64,000 nucleotides of DNA from Pseudomonas sp. R76 (GCF_009834565.1 NZ_CP019428.1:4960001-5024000), one strand, 5' to 3'. Shown: positions 1-13,908, counted from the stretch's first letter. Program-made: numbers and translations. Notes: a model not told the origin generated them from the sequence alone.

Positions 1-1004
1 GCCGAGCTGGTGTTGGCGTAAGTGTCGAGAATCACCGGTGCTTCTTCCACCGAGGCTTCGCGGCCCAGCAGCTTTTTCACGATCAGGTGGTTCATGCTCA
101 GGTTGGCCTGGTGCAGCCAGAAGCGCTTCACGTCAGCGACGTTCAGCTGGTTTTCTTCCAGGTGCACGCCGATCAGTTCGGCAACCATCGGGCAGACGTC
201 CCGGAATACCTTGCGGCCTTCCTGCACGAACAGCTTGTCGGGCGCGCCGATGCCCTCTTCCGCGGTGCGGTTGAGGAAGCCGAAGTTGTTGCGGATGTTG
301 TTGGAGAACTTGGTCAGCAGCTTGGTGCTCACCACGTCGAACTGGTGCTCGGAGGTCGCCAGGTCGGCGCGTTCCAGGACCACTGCAGTGGCCGCGTCAC
401 CGAAGATGAAGTGGCTGTCACGGTCACGGAAATTCAGGTGCCCGGTGCAGACTTCCGGGTTGACCATCAGGATCGCCCGCGCCTGGCCCAGCTGGATGCT
501 GTTGGCGGCGTTCTGAATACCGAAGGTTGCCGACGAGCAGGCCACGTTCATGTCAAAGCCGAAGCCTTCAATGCCCAGGGCTTCCTGCACTTCGATAGCG
601 ATGGCCGGGTAGGCGCGCTGCAGGTTGGAGCAGGCGACGATCACGCCATCGATGTCGGCGGCGGTCTTGCCGGCGCGTTGCAGGGCCTGTTCGGCAGCGC
701 CGACGGCCATCTGGCAGAGCACCGACCACTCGTCATTGCTGCGCTCAGGCAGGCGCGGGGCCATGCGCTGCGGGTCGAGGATGCCGTCCTTGTCCATGAC
801 AAAACGGCTCTTGATGCCCGACGCCTTCTCGATAAAGGCCGCACTGGACTCGGTCAGTGCCTGCACTTCGCCACGTTCGATAGCGGCCGCGTTATCCGTA
901 TTGAACTGCTGCACATAGGTATTGAAAGACTGCACCAGCTCTTCGTTGGAGATGCTGTTGGCCGGGGTGTACAGGCCAGTGCCGCTGATGACGACGTTAT
1001 GCAC
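1..1004 (-). CDS. Beta-ketoacyl-ACP synthase III family protein (3' end beyond the window)
   Basis: Thiolase-fold condensing enzyme of the FabH type, expected to join an acyl-CoA or acyl-ACP starter to malonyl-ACP in the cytoplasm. About 334 residues are visible and the C-terminus lies off the left edge. The family triad can be read: Cys in ACSSATF, His in WLHQAN and Asn in YANTSSA. The start is taken as GTG at 1004 because the frame opens HNVVISGTGLYTP, typical of FabH N-termini, and AGAGGA sits seven bases upstream; no ATG fits. The long insert-bearing layout resembles the P. aeruginosa PA3286 class (octanoyl-CoA-using, feeding beta-oxidation products into fatty-acid synthesis) more than housekeeping FabH; that assignment is inference. 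It stands alone, leftward, with an inverted repeat just upstream. Confidence 0.85.
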   Translation of the reverse strand, partial: MHNVVISGTGLYTPANSISNEELVQSFNTYVQQFNTDNAAAIERGEVQALTESSAAFIEKASGIKSRFVMDKDGILDPQRMAPRLPERSNDEWSVLCQMAVGAAEQALQRAGKTAADIDGVIVACSNLQRAYPAIAIEVQEALGIEGFGFDMNVACSSATFGIQNAANSIQLGQARAILMVNPEVCTGHLNFRDRDSHFIFGDAATAVVLERADLATSEHQFDVVSTKLLTKFSNNIRNNFGFLNRTAEEGIGAPDKLFVQEGRKVFRDVCPMVAELIGVHLEENQLNVADVKRFWLHQANLSMNHLIVKKLLGREASVEEAPVILDTYANTSS

Positions 1005-1037
1005 GGTCGTTCCTCTAAATCTGTCAGGCAGAAGATA

Positions 1038-1055
1038 TTGGTACCGTCGTACCAA
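1038..1055. promoter_or_regulatory. Perfect inverted repeat upstream of the FabH-like gene
   Basis: TTGGTAC-CGTC-GTACCAA: two perfect 7-bp arms with a 4-bp spacer, centred about 42 bases before the GTG start at 1004. Size and position fit a dimeric repressor operator, for example of a TetR-family lipid regulator. The regulator is not identified. Confidence 0.5.
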
Positions 1056-1223
1056 ACTTTAAGTCGTTCGATTCCGTCCAGCGGTCATCAAACTGGCAAC
1101 GCTTTATTCCTTCGCGCCGTGGCTGAGCAACAGCCCATTACGACGATCCCGGCATTTATAACCGCGAAGTTTGCCACAACCTCGGAGTTTTCGCGCCACT
1201 TCCCGGATAAACCCCATACCGAA

Positions 1224-1310
1224 TGTGGGAGCTGGCTTGCCTGCGATGCAGATACCGCGGTGCATCAGTCAAACCACTGGGATGCCATCGCAGGCAAGCC
1301 AGCTCCCACA
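1224..1310. repeat. REPIN (inverted REP doublet)
   Basis: TGTGGGAGCTGGCTTGCC (with TGCGATG following) at 1224-1248 is repeated as its reverse complement at 1286-1310, 37 bases apart. Each arm has the GTGGGAGC...GGCTTGCC core of Pseudomonas REP sequences. It lies between the divergent FabH-like promoter and the 3' end of hrpA, so it may also act as a transcript-end hairpin. Related doublets are at 5327-5415 and 58345-58413. Confidence 0.85.
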
Positions 1311-1332
1311 TACCCGGGTAGCCGCGAGGGCT

Positions 1333-5244
<3,912 letters not shown>

Positions 5245-5326
5245 CAGGTACTTACGAGGGCGTCTATTTATGCACGGCCTGCAAGTGTGGCAGAAAAGCA
5301 GCTTATCTGGCAGACGGCGATATAAA

Positions 5327-5415
5327 TGTGGGAGCGGGCTTGCTCGCGAATGCGGTGTATCAGTCACCTTATTTATCAACTGGCACACCGCTTTCGCGAG
5401 CAAGCCCGCTCCCAC
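5327..5415. repeat. REPIN between aceK and hrpA
   Basis: Arm TGTGGGAGCGGGCTTGCTCG (then CGAA) at 5327-5350 and its reverse complement ending CCCGCTCCCAC at 5393-5415. Same REP family as 1224-1310 but with the core variant GGGCTTGCTCGCGA. It lies in the gap between the aceK stop and the hrpA start, both leftward. Confidence 0.85.
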
Positions 5416-5427
5416 GGGAATATGCGT

Positions 5428-7137
5428 TTACAGCGGGTCTTTGCGTCGGTACGGGAATACGTCGATGACCTTGCCAGCGCGAATCGCCTCCTGCAGGCCC
5501 TTCCAGTAGTCGGCGTTGTACAACTCGCCATGCAGCTCATCGAACAGCTTGCGCTGGCCGGCGTCGGCGAACAGGAACGGCGGGAATTCTTCGGGGAACA
5601 CATCCAGCGGTCCGATCGAGTACCAGGGCTCCGAGGCCATTTCATCCTCGGGCGTGCGCGGTGCGGGGATGTGGCGGAAGTTGGCCTCGGTGAGAAAACA
5701 GATTTCGTCGTAGTCATAGAACACCACACGACCGTGGCGGGTGACGCCAAAGTTCTTCAGCAACATGTCGCCGGGGAAGATATTCGCCGCCGCCAGTTGC
5801 TTGATCGCCAAACCGTAATCCTCCAGGGCTTCGCGCACCTGGGCGGGGTTGGCGTTGTCGAGGTAGAGGTTGAGCGGGGTCATGCGCCGTTCGGTCCAGC
5901 AGTGGCGGATCAGCACGGTGTCGCCCTCCACTTCTACTGTGCCAGCGGCGACTTCCAACAGTTCAGCCAGGCATTCGGGTTCGAATTTGCTCAAGGGAAA
6001 GCGAAAATCAGCGAACTCCTGGGTGTCGGCCATGCGCCCGACGCGGTCAACGCTTTTGACCAGGCGATACTTCTCGATCACGGTGGCGCGGTTGACGTTT
6101 TTCGACGGTGAAAAGCGGTCCTTGATGATCTTGAACACGGTGTTGAAGCCCGGCAGCGTGAACACGCTCATGACCATGCCGCGCACGCCGGGCGCCATGA
6201 TGAACTGATCATCGGTGGTGGCCAGGTGGTTGATCAGCGCGCGGTAGAACTCCGACTTGCCGTGCTTGTAGAAGCCGATGGAGGTGTACAGCTCGGCAAT
6301 GTGCTTGCCGGGCAAGATGCGCCGCAGAAAGCCGATGAACTCCGCCGGCACCGGCACATCGACCATAAAGTAGGAACGGGTGAACGAGAAGATGATCGAC
6401 ACGTCGGCTTCGTCGGTGATCAGCGCGTCGATCTGAATGCCGCGCCCTTCACGGTGCAGCAGCGGGATCACCAGGGGCCATTGCTCATCGCGGGTGTAGA
6501 TGCGCCCGACCAGATAAGCGCCTTTATTGCGGTAGAGCACTGAAGAAAACAGCTCGACGTTAAGGTCCGGGTCTTTGCACACCCAGTCCGGCAGGTTCTC
6601 GCGCAGCTGGGCTTCGAGGCGGCGCAGGTCGGCCGCCAAGTCCGCATAGGGCTCGCTGAAGGCGTAATCGGCAAAGATCTGCGCAAGCATCGCCGCCAGC
6701 TCGCCCGCCGGCTTATACACACGGGTTTGCGCCGCGCGCGCGCGGCGCAGGCTCGGCCGCGTGGTGTGGATGAACATGCAGCCATCGCTGATCAGGTCAT
6801 GGCTGAACAGGCCGCAGAAAATCGAGTTGTACCAGGTCTCAGACAATTCATCGTCGAGGCGCACGTCGATCAGGCCGATATACGCGCTCTTGACCAACGG
6901 CCACACGTCGACGTCCAGCAACGCAGCCTCGTCAATGCCAGCCCGCAGGCGCGCCGTCACTTGCGCGACTTTTTCTTCATACAAGTTGATACGCGCCGCC
7001 GATGCCGCTTGCCCCTGTTGCCACTGCGCCTGCTCAAACCGTTCGCGAGCGCCCATGGTGATCTGGCGAAAATGCTCACGGTAATCGTCGAAGCCGTCGA
7101 GGATCATGCGGGCGATAGCAAGGGCGGACTGCGACAT
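5428..7137 (-). CDS. aceK: Isocitrate dehydrogenase kinase/phosphatase
   Basis: Bifunctional enzyme that phosphorylates and dephosphorylates isocitrate dehydrogenase, setting the split between the TCA cycle and the glyoxylate bypass. It has 569 residues, close to the 578 of the E. coli enzyme, and reads as one intact AceK from the N-terminal regulatory region ([20 protein letters not shown]) through the nucleotide-binding loop ([16 protein letters not shown], about residues 319-334) to the kinase-like core ([14 protein letters not shown]). The ATG at 7137 has a GAGG about ten bases upstream. Unlike in enterics it is not next to aceB or aceA; the solitary position is usual for Pseudomonas. Confidence 0.95.
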   Translation of the reverse strand: MSQSALAIARMILDGFDDYREHFRQITMGARERFEQAQWQQGQAASAARINLYEEKVAQVTARLRAGIDEAALLDVDVWPLVKSAYIGLIDVRLDDELSETWYNSIFCGLFSHDLISDGCMFIHTTRPSLRRARAAQTRVYKPAGELAAMLAQIFADYAFSEPYADLAADLRRLEAQLRENLPDWVCKDPDLNVELFSSVLYRNKGAYLVGRIYTRDEQWPLVIPLLHREGRGIQIDALITDEADVSIIFSFTRSYFMVDVPVPAEFIGFLRRILPGKHIAELYTSIGFYKHGKSEFYRALINHLATTDDQFIMAPGVRGMVMSVFTLPGFNTVFKIIKDRFSPSKNVNRATVIEKYRLVKSVDRVGRMADTQEFADFRFPLSKFEPECLAELLEVAAGTVEVEGDTVLIRHCWTERRMTPLNLYLDNANPAQVREALEDYGLAIKQLAAANIFPGDMLLKNFGVTRHGRVVFYDYDEICFLTEANFRHIPAPRTPEDEMASEPWYSIGPLDVFPEEFPPFLFADAGQRKLFDELHGELYNADYWKGLQEAIRAGKVIDVFPYRRKDPL

Positions 7138-7282
7138 GCGAAAACCTCGAACGGGTAGCTGGAAGCCCTGAGCTTAGCCAGTGAACGCAGGCAGGAGAAG
7201 TACGATTTTTCGGGCTGCGTTGTACAACTTTGTTCAAATCGTACATTTACTTTCAATTTTTACAATTCGACCAATCGGTCAA

Positions 7283-7310
7283 TAAAAGTACCCTCAAGTC
7301 GCGCCGACAT
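7283..7310 (+). promoter_or_regulatory. Candidate FliA (sigma-28) promoter for the chemoreceptor gene
   Basis: TAAAAGTA at 7283-7290 followed after 12 bases by GCCGACAT at 7303-7310 resembles the flagellar sigma-28 consensus TAAAGTTT-N11-GCCGATAA. It lies about 215 bases before the chemoreceptor start. The rest of the 387-base gap between aceK and the receptor shows no other gene; AAGGAG at 7513-7518 is the ribosome site. Confidence 0.45.
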
Positions 7311-7525
7311 TAGCCGAAGGCCCGCAAGGCCGTGGCCTGACGCTACCACCAGGAAAAACCCGGCTTCGTGTGAATTCACAGCTTATGTAACTGAATTGAT
7401 ACACCGTAAGGGAAACCCCGATTACCACCTTGATGGCACTTTGATATATAGCGCGCCCTCTCCCACCCTAACAAGGTCTGAAGACCGACCCGGGAACAGG
7501 TTCTAATCGCCTAAGGAGCATCAAG

Positions 7526-9151
7526 ATGTCATTGAGGAATATGCGGATCGGTCTGCGCGCCAGTCTGAGTTTTGGGGTTTTGGCCTGCATGCTGGTGATC
7601 GTCGGGATGTTTGGCCTCGGCCAGATGGCCAAGTTGCGGGAAAGCGCGCTGGTCATCGAAGAATCGTGGATGCCGAGCATCGAGAATATCCACGACGCCG
7701 CAGCTTACGTCGCCAGCATTCGCTTGGAAGCCTTGCGCCTGGCAACCACCGATGAGTCACGCATCCGCGACAACAGCAAAAGCCTGATCACCCGCCAGAG
7801 CACCGAGCTGCAAAGCCTGCTGAAAAGCCACGAAGGCCTGACCAGTGGCGATGACGAAGCCGAGCTGTTGAAAAAACTTAAAGGCAACGTAGCGACCTAC
7901 CTGACCATCGTCGGCCAGATGGTTGCGCTGGTGGACAAGGACCAGCAACAAGACGCCATCGACCTGCTCACCAGCCGCCTTGCACCCCAGGGCTCTGTGC
8001 TGAATCAGAGCCTGGAAGACATCATCACCTTCAACCAGAAAGGCGTCGAGGACGCGGCAGATGCGGCCGCACAGATGTACTCCAACGCGCAATGGGTGGT
8101 CGGCCTGATCATCGTCAGTGCACTGATCGCCACGTTATTGCTGGCCTGGTTGCTGACCCGCAGCATCACCACGCCGATTGGCCAGGCGTTGGCGGTGGCG
8201 CGCAGCATTGCCGCTGGCGACTTGAGCCAGCCGATTGTGGTCAGCGGGCATGATGAGCCGGCGCAGTTGCTCACCGCCCTGGCCGCCATGCAGGAACAGC
8301 TGCAAACCACCATTCGCGGCATCAGCGAATCGTCGCAGCAACTGGCCTCCGCCGCCGAAGAGATGAGCTCGGTGATGGAACAGAGCACCCGTGGCCTGCA
8401 GGCGCAGAACGATGAAATCGAACAAGCCGCGACCGCCGTGAACGAAATGAGCGCGGCGGTGGATGAAGTCGCGGGCAATGCGGTGTCCAGCGCCGAAGCC
8501 TCCAAGGCCTCCGACGAAGACAGCAAGCACGGCCACTACCAGATCAGCGAAACCATCAGCTCGATCCAAAACCTGGTGGACGAGGTGCTCGGTGCCTCGA
8601 ACAAGGCCGAAGGGCTGGCGGTACAGGCCCAGGACATCAGCAAAGTGCTGGAAGTGATCCGCGGCATCGCCGGGCAAACCAACCTGCTGGCACTCAACGC
8701 GGCCATCGAAGCCGCCCGCGCAGGCGAAGCCGGGCGTGGCTTTGCGGTGGTTGCCGATGAGGTGCGTTCGCTGGCGCAGCGCACCCAGGACTCCACCGAA
8801 GAAATCGAGCAGATGATCACTGGGATCCAGCAAGGCACCCAGGACACCGTCGACGCCCTCAACAGCAGCGCCGAACACGCCGGCCAGACCTTGCAACGGG
8901 CCAACAGCGCCGGCAGCGCGCTGGAGAAAATCACCGCGGCTATTTCGCAGATCAGCGAGCGCAACCTGGTAATCGCCAGCGCCGCCGAGCAACAGGCGCT
9001 GGTCGCCCGTGACGTTGACCGCAGCCTGGTGAACATTCGCGACCTGTCGACCCAAACCGCCGCCGGTGCGACGCAAACCTCGGCGGCCAGCCAGGAGCTG
9101 TCCCGCCTGGCGGTGGACCTCAACGGCCTGGTGACGCGGTTTGTCCTGTAA
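7526..9151 (+). CDS. Methyl-accepting chemotaxis protein, four-helix-bundle sensor type
   Basis: Inner-membrane chemoreceptor of 541 residues. A first membrane helix (about 12-32) is followed by a roughly 155-residue periplasmic helical domain of the 4HB_MCP kind, a second membrane helix (about 190-212), a HAMP linker ([20 protein letters not shown]) and a long cytoplasmic signalling hairpin whose tip reads [20 protein letters not shown] with [16 protein letters not shown] after it, the CheA/CheW contact. The ligand cannot be deduced. ATG at 7526 has a strong AAGGAG with normal spacing. It is monocistronic; the candidate sigma-28 promoter upstream would tie it to flagellar expression. The ending lacks an obvious CheR-tethering pentapeptide. 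Confidence 0.93.
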   Translation: MSLRNMRIGLRASLSFGVLACMLVIVGMFGLGQMAKLRESALVIEESWMPSIENIHDAAAYVASIRLEALRLATTDESRIRDNSKSLITRQSTELQSLLKSHEGLTSGDDEAELLKKLKGNVATYLTIVGQMVALVDKDQQQDAIDLLTSRLAPQGSVLNQSLEDIITFNQKGVEDAADAAAQMYSNAQWVVGLIIVSALIATLLLAWLLTRSITTPIGQALAVARSIAAGDLSQPIVVSGHDEPAQLLTALAAMQEQLQTTIRGISESSQQLASAAEEMSSVMEQSTRGLQAQNDEIEQAATAVNEMSAAVDEVAGNAVSSAEASKASDEDSKHGHYQISETISSIQNLVDEVLGASNKAEGLAVQAQDISKVLEVIRGIAGQTNLLALNAAIEAARAGEAGRGFAVVADEVRSLAQRTQDSTEEIEQMITGIQQGTQDTVDALNSSAEHAGQTLQRANSAGSALEKITAAISQISERNLVIASAAEQQALVARDVDRSLVNIRDLSTQTAAGATQTSAASQELSRLAVDLNGLVTRFVL

Positions 9152-9215
9152 TTAGCGATTGTGTCGAGCAGGCCCCTAGGCAACACTCGCCGCCTTATTG
9201 ATGGAGGCGTGTTTT

Positions 9216-10112
9216 GTGAGACCTGTCGACACCCTGTACCTGTTGGGGCTGGCTGCCATCTGGGGCGCGAGCTTCCTGTTCATGCGCATTATCGCGCCGG
9301 AAATCGGCACGGTGCCGACCGCGTTTTTCCGCGTGTCGATTGCCGCCGCCGGTTTGCTGGTGATTCTCACGCTGATGCGCGTGAATTGGGATTTCCAGGG
9401 CAAATTCAAGACCGTCCTGCTGCTGGGCGTGATCAACTCCGGGATTCCCGCGACCATGTACTCGGTGGCAGCCCAAGTGCTGCCGGCGGGTTACTCGGCG
9501 ATCTTCAACGCCACCACGCCGTTGATGGGCGTGTTGATTGGCGGGTTGTTTTTCAACGAACGCCTGACGCCGTCGAAAATCGCCGGGGTCAGCCTGGGCT
9601 TGTTCGGCGTGGGCGTACTGACCCGTGCCGGGCCGGTGGCGTTTGATCTGGAATTGCTGATGAGCGCCCTGGCCTGCCTGTTGGCCACCACCTGTTATGG
9701 CTTCGCCGGTTTTCTCGCGCGGCGTTGGCTGGATCAACGCGGCGGGCTGTACAGCCGGCTCGCAGCGCTGGGCAGCATGCTTGGCGCCACGCTGTTTCTG
9801 TTGCCGTTTTTTGCCTACAGCGCGATCAGCCATCCGCCTGCGAGCTGGGGTGGCTGGCAGGTCTGGGCGTCATTGCTCGGGCTGGGGCTGCTGTGCACGG
9901 CGTTTGCCTACATCCTGTACTTCCGGCTGCTGTCGTCCATCGGGCCGGTCAAGTCGATGACAGTGACATTTATGATCCCGCCGTTCGGCGTGTTGTGGGG
10001 CGCGTTGCTGCTGGATGAGCCGTTGTCGATGGCGCATGTGTATGGCGGGGTGTTGATTGCGGGGGCGTTGTGGCTGGTGCTGCGGCCGGGGAAACTGGCC
10101 AAGGCGCTGTAG
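9216..10112 (+). CDS. EamA/DMT-superfamily permease
   Basis: Polytopic inner-membrane protein of 298 residues with about ten hydrophobic helices in two EamA repeats (first repeat opening YLLGLAAIWGASFLFMRII; second ending GVLWGALLLDEPLSMAHVYGG). Members export metabolites such as amino acids or their analogues; substrate unknown. The open frame starts at 9198, but GTG at 9216 is preferred: GGAGG lies eight bases before it, and the protein then opens VRPVDTLYLLGL, leading straight into the first helix. It ends in a hairpin shared with the convergent rmlC. Confidence 0.88.
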   Translation: MRPVDTLYLLGLAAIWGASFLFMRIIAPEIGTVPTAFFRVSIAAAGLLVILTLMRVNWDFQGKFKTVLLLGVINSGIPATMYSVAAQVLPAGYSAIFNATTPLMGVLIGGLFFNERLTPSKIAGVSLGLFGVGVLTRAGPVAFDLELLMSALACLLATTCYGFAGFLARRWLDQRGGLYSRLAALGSMLGATLFLLPFFAYSAISHPPASWGGWQVWASLLGLGLLCTAFAYILYFRLLSSIGPVKSMTVTFMIPPFGVLWGALLLDEPLSMAHVYGGVLIAGALWLVLRPGKLAKAL

Positions 10113-10120
10113 GCGATAAC

Positions 10121-10144
10121 GCCCACACCCAAACTGGTGTGGGC
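10121..10144. terminator. Hairpin between convergent permease and rmlC
   Basis: GCCCACACC (10121-10129), six-base loop, GGTGTGGGC (10136-10144): a perfect 9-bp stem in the 60 bases between two convergent stops. There is no clear T-run on either side, so termination is likely but not certain. Confidence 0.6.
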
Positions 10145-10172
10145 TCGCTGTAATGCCTGACAGGCCGGGCAA

Positions 10173-10718
10173 TCAGTCGAAGGTTTCAGCCTGGGCAAAA
10201 CGGACGGCATTGGTATCTTTGGCCGACAGCGTAGGCGGCCCGGAAATCGGCCACTCGACGGCCACGTCAGGGTCATTCCAGGCAAGGCTGCGCTCATGCT
10301 CAGGCGCCCAGTAATCGGTGGTTTTGTACAGAAACTCAGCACTGTCAGACAGCACGACGAAGCCGTGGGCGAACCCTTCGGGTATCCAAAGCTGGGCGCG
10401 GTTGCTTTCACTGAGGTACGTACCCGCCCACTGGCCGTAGGTGGGCGAGCTTTTACGCAGGTCCACGGCCACGTCAAAGACTTCGCCCTGTATCACGCGC
10501 ACCAACTTTCCCTGGGGCTGCTTGATCTGATAATGCAGGCCGCGCAGCACGCCTTTGGCCGATTTGGAGTGGTTGTCCTGTACGAAATGGACTGGCCTTC
10601 CAACAGACTCCTCGAAAACCCTCTGATTGAAACTTTCGAAGAAAAACCCGCGCTCGTCCCCGAAAACTTTCGGTTCAAACAGAATAACGTTCGGGATAAC
10701 GAGGGAAGTGGCTCTCAT
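10173..10718 (-). CDS. rmlC: dTDP-4-dehydrorhamnose 3,5-epimerase
   Basis: Cupin-fold epimerase of the dTDP-L-rhamnose pathway: converts dTDP-4-keto-6-deoxyglucose to the L-lyxo form. It has 181 residues, the normal length. The family signatures FFFESFNQ, FVQDNHSKS and KGVLRGLHYQ (with the catalytic His) and the later VAVDLRKSSPTYGQWAG are all present. It lies 101 bases downstream of rmlA on the same strand and is the last gene of the rml group. Since rmlB upstream is only a remnant, its substrate must come from an RmlB encoded elsewhere, or the pathway is dead. Confidence 0.95.
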   Translation of the reverse strand: MRATSLVIPNVILFEPKVFGDERGFFFESFNQRVFEESVGRPVHFVQDNHSKSAKGVLRGLHYQIKQPQGKLVRVIQGEVFDVAVDLRKSSPTYGQWAGTYLSESNRAQLWIPEGFAHGFVVLSDSAEFLYKTTDYWAPEHERSLAWNDPDVAVEWPISGPPTLSAKDTNAVRFAQAETFD

Positions 10719-10819
10719 CTTTAGGGTGTCTCCAACAGGTTATCGGGCCAGCTTGGCGGCGCTACGGGTCGACTGAACCTTAAGGCAGCGACACGGGGCG
10801 CCGCGTTCCACACAGGCCT

Positions 10820-11710
10820 TCAAAAAATCTTGTCATGCAGCAAACGCTTGAGGTATTGGCCATAACCATTTTTGGAAAGCGGCACCGCAAGCCTCTCCAA
10901 CTGTTCGGCATCAATCCACTTCTGGCGAAACGCAATTTCTTCAGGGCAAGCCACTTTAAGCCCCTGACGATGCTCAAGCGTTGCAATGAAGTGGCTGGCC
11001 TGCAGCAGCGAGTCATGGGTGCCGGTGTCCAGCCATGCGTAGCCACGCCCCATAATCTCAACCGACAGCTTGCCGCGCTCCATATACAGACGGTTGAGAT
11101 CGGTGATCTCCAGTTCGCCACGCGGTGAAGGCTTGATGCTCTTGGCCATTTCAACCACGTCCTGGTCATAGAAATACAGACCGGTGACCGCGTAGTTCGA
11201 CTTGGGTTGCAGCGGCTTCTCTTCCAGGCTGATCGCCTTGCCCTGGGCATCGAATTCCACCACGCCATAACGCTCCGGATCGGTCACGTGGTAGGCGAAG
11301 ACACTGGCGCCGTCCTCACGCAGCATGGCGTTCTTGAGCAGCTCATTAAAATCATGGCCGTGGTAGATGTTGTCACCCAGCACCAGGGCAGACAGGTCAT
11401 TACCGATGAAGTCCTCGCCGATGATAAACGCCTGGGCCAGGCCATCCGGAGACGCCTGTACAGCGTAGGAAATGTTCAAGCCCCAGTTGCTGCCATCGCC
11501 CAGAAGTTGCTCGAAGCGCGGGGTGTCCTGTGGCGTGGAAATGATCAGAATGTCGCGAATACCCGCCAGCATCAGCGTGGTCAGCGGGTAGTAGATCATC
11601 GGTTTGTCGTAAACCGGCAGCAACTGTTTGGAAATAGCCAAGGTTGCAGGGTGCAGGCGCGTGCCTGAACCACCGGCCAAAATAATTCCTTTGCGTTTTT
11701 GCATAGTCAT
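10820..11710 (-). CDS. rmlA: Glucose-1-phosphate thymidylyltransferase
   Basis: First enzyme of dTDP-rhamnose synthesis: dTTP plus glucose-1-phosphate gives dTDP-glucose. It has 296 residues, with the nucleotide-binding opening [16 protein letters not shown], sugar-site segments such as [12 protein letters not shown] and [20 protein letters not shown], and the usual C-terminal region. The ATG at 11710 overlaps the rmlD stop (ATGA); a second in-frame ATG at 11704 is an equally possible start. Translational coupling to rmlD is likely. Confidence 0.95.
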   Translation of the reverse strand: MTMQKRKGIILAGGSGTRLHPATLAISKQLLPVYDKPMIYYPLTTLMLAGIRDILIISTPQDTPRFEQLLGDGSNWGLNISYAVQASPDGLAQAFIIGEDFIGNDLSALVLGDNIYHGHDFNELLKNAMLREDGASVFAYHVTDPERYGVVEFDAQGKAISLEEKPLQPKSNYAVTGLYFYDQDVVEMAKSIKPSPRGELEITDLNRLYMERGKLSVEIMGRGYAWLDTGTHDSLLQASHFIATLEHRQGLKVACPEEIAFRQKWIDAEQLERLAVPLSKNGYGQYLKRLLHDKIF

Positions 11711-12603
11711 TTCTCTAGAATTTCTTTAAGCATCCGTGCCACACCGTCCTGCCAGTCAGGCAAGCGCAGTGAGAAGGCATTCTGCAGTTTTTGAGTATTG
11801 AGTCTGGAGTTGCCAGGACGTTTGGCCGGTGTGGGATAAGCGGCCGTGGTTATCGCGCCGACGGCGGCTGAAGAAACTTTGAGCACCACGCCTGCCGCCT
11901 GCGCCTGCTCGAGTACGAAGCGGGCGTAGCGGTGCCAGGTGGTTTCGCCGGCTGCCGCGAGATGGTAGATGCCGTGCAATTGAGGGTTCAAACGCGCCGC
12001 ACGGATGGCGTGTGCGGTGACGTCCGCCAGCAGGTCCGCACCCGTGGGGGCACCGAACTGGTCGTCGATCACATTCAGGCTGTCACGTTCGGCGGCCAGG
12101 CGCAGCATGGTTTTGGCGAAGTTATTACCGCGCGCCGCGTACACCCAACTGGTGCGCAGGATCAGCTGCGCGCAGCCCGCGTCCTGAATCGCCTGCTCAC
12201 CTTGCAGCTTGGTCGTGCCATACACGCTCAACGGGCCCACCGGGTCGCTTTCCTGCCAGGGTGCATCACCTTTGCCGTCGAACACGTAGTCCGTGGAATA
12301 GTGCACCAGCAAGGCATTCAGCTTTCGGGCTTCTGTTGCCAGCACCGCCGGGGCCTCAGCGTTAATACGCAACGCTTGATCAGGCTCACTTTCGGCTTTG
12401 TCGACGGCCGTGTAAGCCGCTGCGTTGACGATGACCTCAGGCGCAAACCGTTGCACGGTAGCGGCCAGTCCTTGCAGGTCGTTCAAGTCACCGCAGTAGT
12501 CGCGGCTTTTGGCGTCCAGCGCCAGGACTTGCCCCAAGGGCGCCAGGCTGCGTTGGAGTTCCCAGCCGACCTGGCCATTTTTACCAAGCAGCAGGATTCT
12601 CAT
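11707..12603 (-). CDS. rmlD: dTDP-4-dehydrorhamnose reductase
   Basis: Extended short-chain dehydrogenase that makes dTDP-L-rhamnose, the last pathway step. It has 298 residues. The nucleotide-binding turn is [27 protein letters not shown] and STDYVFDG carry the catalytic Thr region; YGTTKLQGE is the YxxxK pair. Its ATG overlaps the stop of the rmlB remnant (ATGA), so the original rmlB-rmlD junction is kept although rmlB is gutted. It also overlaps rmlA by four bases. Confidence 0.95.
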   Translation of the reverse strand: MRILLLGKNGQVGWELQRSLAPLGQVLALDAKSRDYCGDLNDLQGLAATVQRFAPEVIVNAAAYTAVDKAESEPDQALRINAEAPAVLATEARKLNALLVHYSTDYVFDGKGDAPWQESDPVGPLSVYGTTKLQGEQAIQDAGCAQLILRTSWVYAARGNNFAKTMLRLAAERDSLNVIDDQFGAPTGADLLADVTAHAIRAARLNPQLHGIYHLAAAGETTWHRYARFVLEQAQAAGVVLKVSSAAVGAITTAAYPTPAKRPGNSRLNTQKLQNAFSLRLPDWQDGVARMLKEILEK

Positions 12604-12692
12604 ACAGAGCGCTCGACGTAGAGCTGCGCTACTCGGCCCAATGCCACGTTTGCACCGATAAAACCTGCACTGCCGGTTACCAAAATAGTCAT
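12600..12692 (-). pseudogene. rmlB: Remnant of dTDP-glucose 4,6-dehydratase gene
   Basis: Thirty codons only. The first fifteen encode MTILVTGSAGFIGAN, the Rossmann opening of RmlB; the rest ([15 protein letters not shown]) does not continue the family sequence and ends in a stop that overlaps the rmlD start as ATGA. The family has about 350 residues, so about 320 codons are missing. An in-frame internal deletion that joined the 5' end to the extreme 3' end fits best, since the rmlD junction looks native. The short frame may still serve to start translation into rmlD. Confidence 0.8.
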
Positions 12693-13047
12693 TGAGTTAA
12701 ATCTTTTCAGTAATGTCGCAAGGATGAGCCAGAAGTGTCCCATCAACGTCCGCCGATTCAAACCGGCCAACCGAAACCCTAGCACTCGTCTGATAAAACC
12801 GCTCGCACGATTAACAGGCACGCACCAGCACGTTGCCACTCGCGAAAAACCCTCGACTGAAACCGGCGGCTTCGCTAAGCCCGCCGCCAGCTGCAAAGGT
12901 GCTTATTACTTCTTTTAAAATAATAACTTACACAATAAACAGCGGAATTATTACAGCATTGCCCTACAGGTACAACACGACCCACTGAACACCGAGGGGG
13001 AATTTCGGCGTGTATCCACGGCCCCCTCGGCGCTCACGAACGCGCTT
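12693..13047. other. Gene-free stretch upstream of the rml remnant
   Basis: 355 bases between the leftward EamA permease and the rmlB remnant. It should hold the promoter of the rml genes; the AT-rich run around 12905-12950 (ttttaaaataataactta) is the best candidate. A 9-bp inverted repeat lies at its right end. No coding frame looks genuine. Confidence 0.5.
12992..13030 (-). terminator. Hairpin downstream of the second EamA permease gene
   Basis: CCGAGGGGG (12992-13000) and CCCCCTCGG (13022-13030) form a 9-bp GC stem with a 21-base loop just after the stop at 13048 of the leftward permease. The large loop and lack of a T-run make it only a possible terminator. Confidence 0.4.
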
Positions 13048-13908
13048 TTAGCGTTTGCGGAACACAAACACCAACCCGATGATGATCAAAACCATCCCCA
13101 GCAGACTCAATACCGCGAGCCGATTACCAAAGATCAGATAGTCCATCACCGCCGTCACTGCCGGCACCAGGTAAAACAAGCTGGTGACGTTCACCAGATT
13201 GCCTCGGGCGATCAGGCGGTACAGCAACAGTGTCGCCAGCAATGACACCACCAGCCCCATCCACAGCACCGGCAGGTAAAAGCCGGCACTGTGTTCAAAG
13301 GCAAAGGGTTGGAACGGCACAAACACCGAGCACAGCAGCAACCCGGCGAAATACTGCACCGGCAGCGTGCCCAAAGGGTTGTCGGTGATGCGCTTTTGCA
13401 TGATGGAACCGACGGTCATGCTCACCAGCGCCAGCAGCCCGAACACCATCCCCGCAAGCGACATACCCGACAGGCCGATGCCTTGGTAGACCACCATGAT
13501 CAACCCGGCCAACCCCAGCCCCAGGCCGAACATCCGGCCCCAGGAACGCTGGCGCTCCATCAGCACCACCGTGAGGATCGGCTGCACGCCCATGATGGTT
13601 GCCATCACACCCGGCGTCACTTTGAGGTTCAGGGCCAGCAGATAGAAAATCTGGTAAGCCCCCAACAACACCAGCCCGGTCGCCGCTGCATACACCATGG
13701 GCTTGCCGGAACGTGGCAATTTCAGTTTAAGGATCGGCACCAGGATCACCAGGCCCGCCAGGGCGATGGCAAAACGGATCAACAGAAAAGCAAAGGGCGA
13801 AGCATGGGCCAGGCCCAACTTGGAGAAAATTGCCCCGCTGCTCCACAGCAGGACAAACAGGCTCGTCGAGGCCGCCGCGGCCACGGATTGTTTCGAAAAA
13901 ACAGACAT
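13048..13908 (-). CDS. EamA/DMT-superfamily permease
   Basis: Second drug/metabolite-type transporter, 286 residues with about ten membrane helices in two repeats (LFVLLWSSGAIFSKLGL opening the first; SLFYLVPAVTAVMDYLIFGN and LLGMVLIIIGLVFVFRKR closing the second). It is not a close copy of the gene at 9216. ATG at 13908 is chosen over a GTG three codons earlier because AGGTGG lies five bases before it. No neighbour is obviously linked to it; substrate unknown. Confidence 0.88.
   Translation of the reverse strand: MSVFSKQSVAAAASTSLFVLLWSSGAIFSKLGLAHASPFAFLLIRFAIALAGLVILVPILKLKLPRSGKPMVYAAATGLVLLGAYQIFYLLALNLKVTPGVMATIMGVQPILTVVLMERQRSWGRMFGLGLGLAGLIMVVYQGIGLSGMSLAGMVFGLLALVSMTVGSIMQKRITDNPLGTLPVQYFAGLLLCSVFVPFQPFAFEHSAGFYLPVLWMGLVVSLLATLLLYRLIARGNLVNVTSLFYLVPAVTAVMDYLIFGNRLAVLSLLGMVLIIIGLVFVFRKR

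Noticed and set aside
1224..1310. Repeated palindromes considered as a CRISPR array or attenuator
   Set aside because: Only two inverted arms with no regular spacer series; they match REP doublets.
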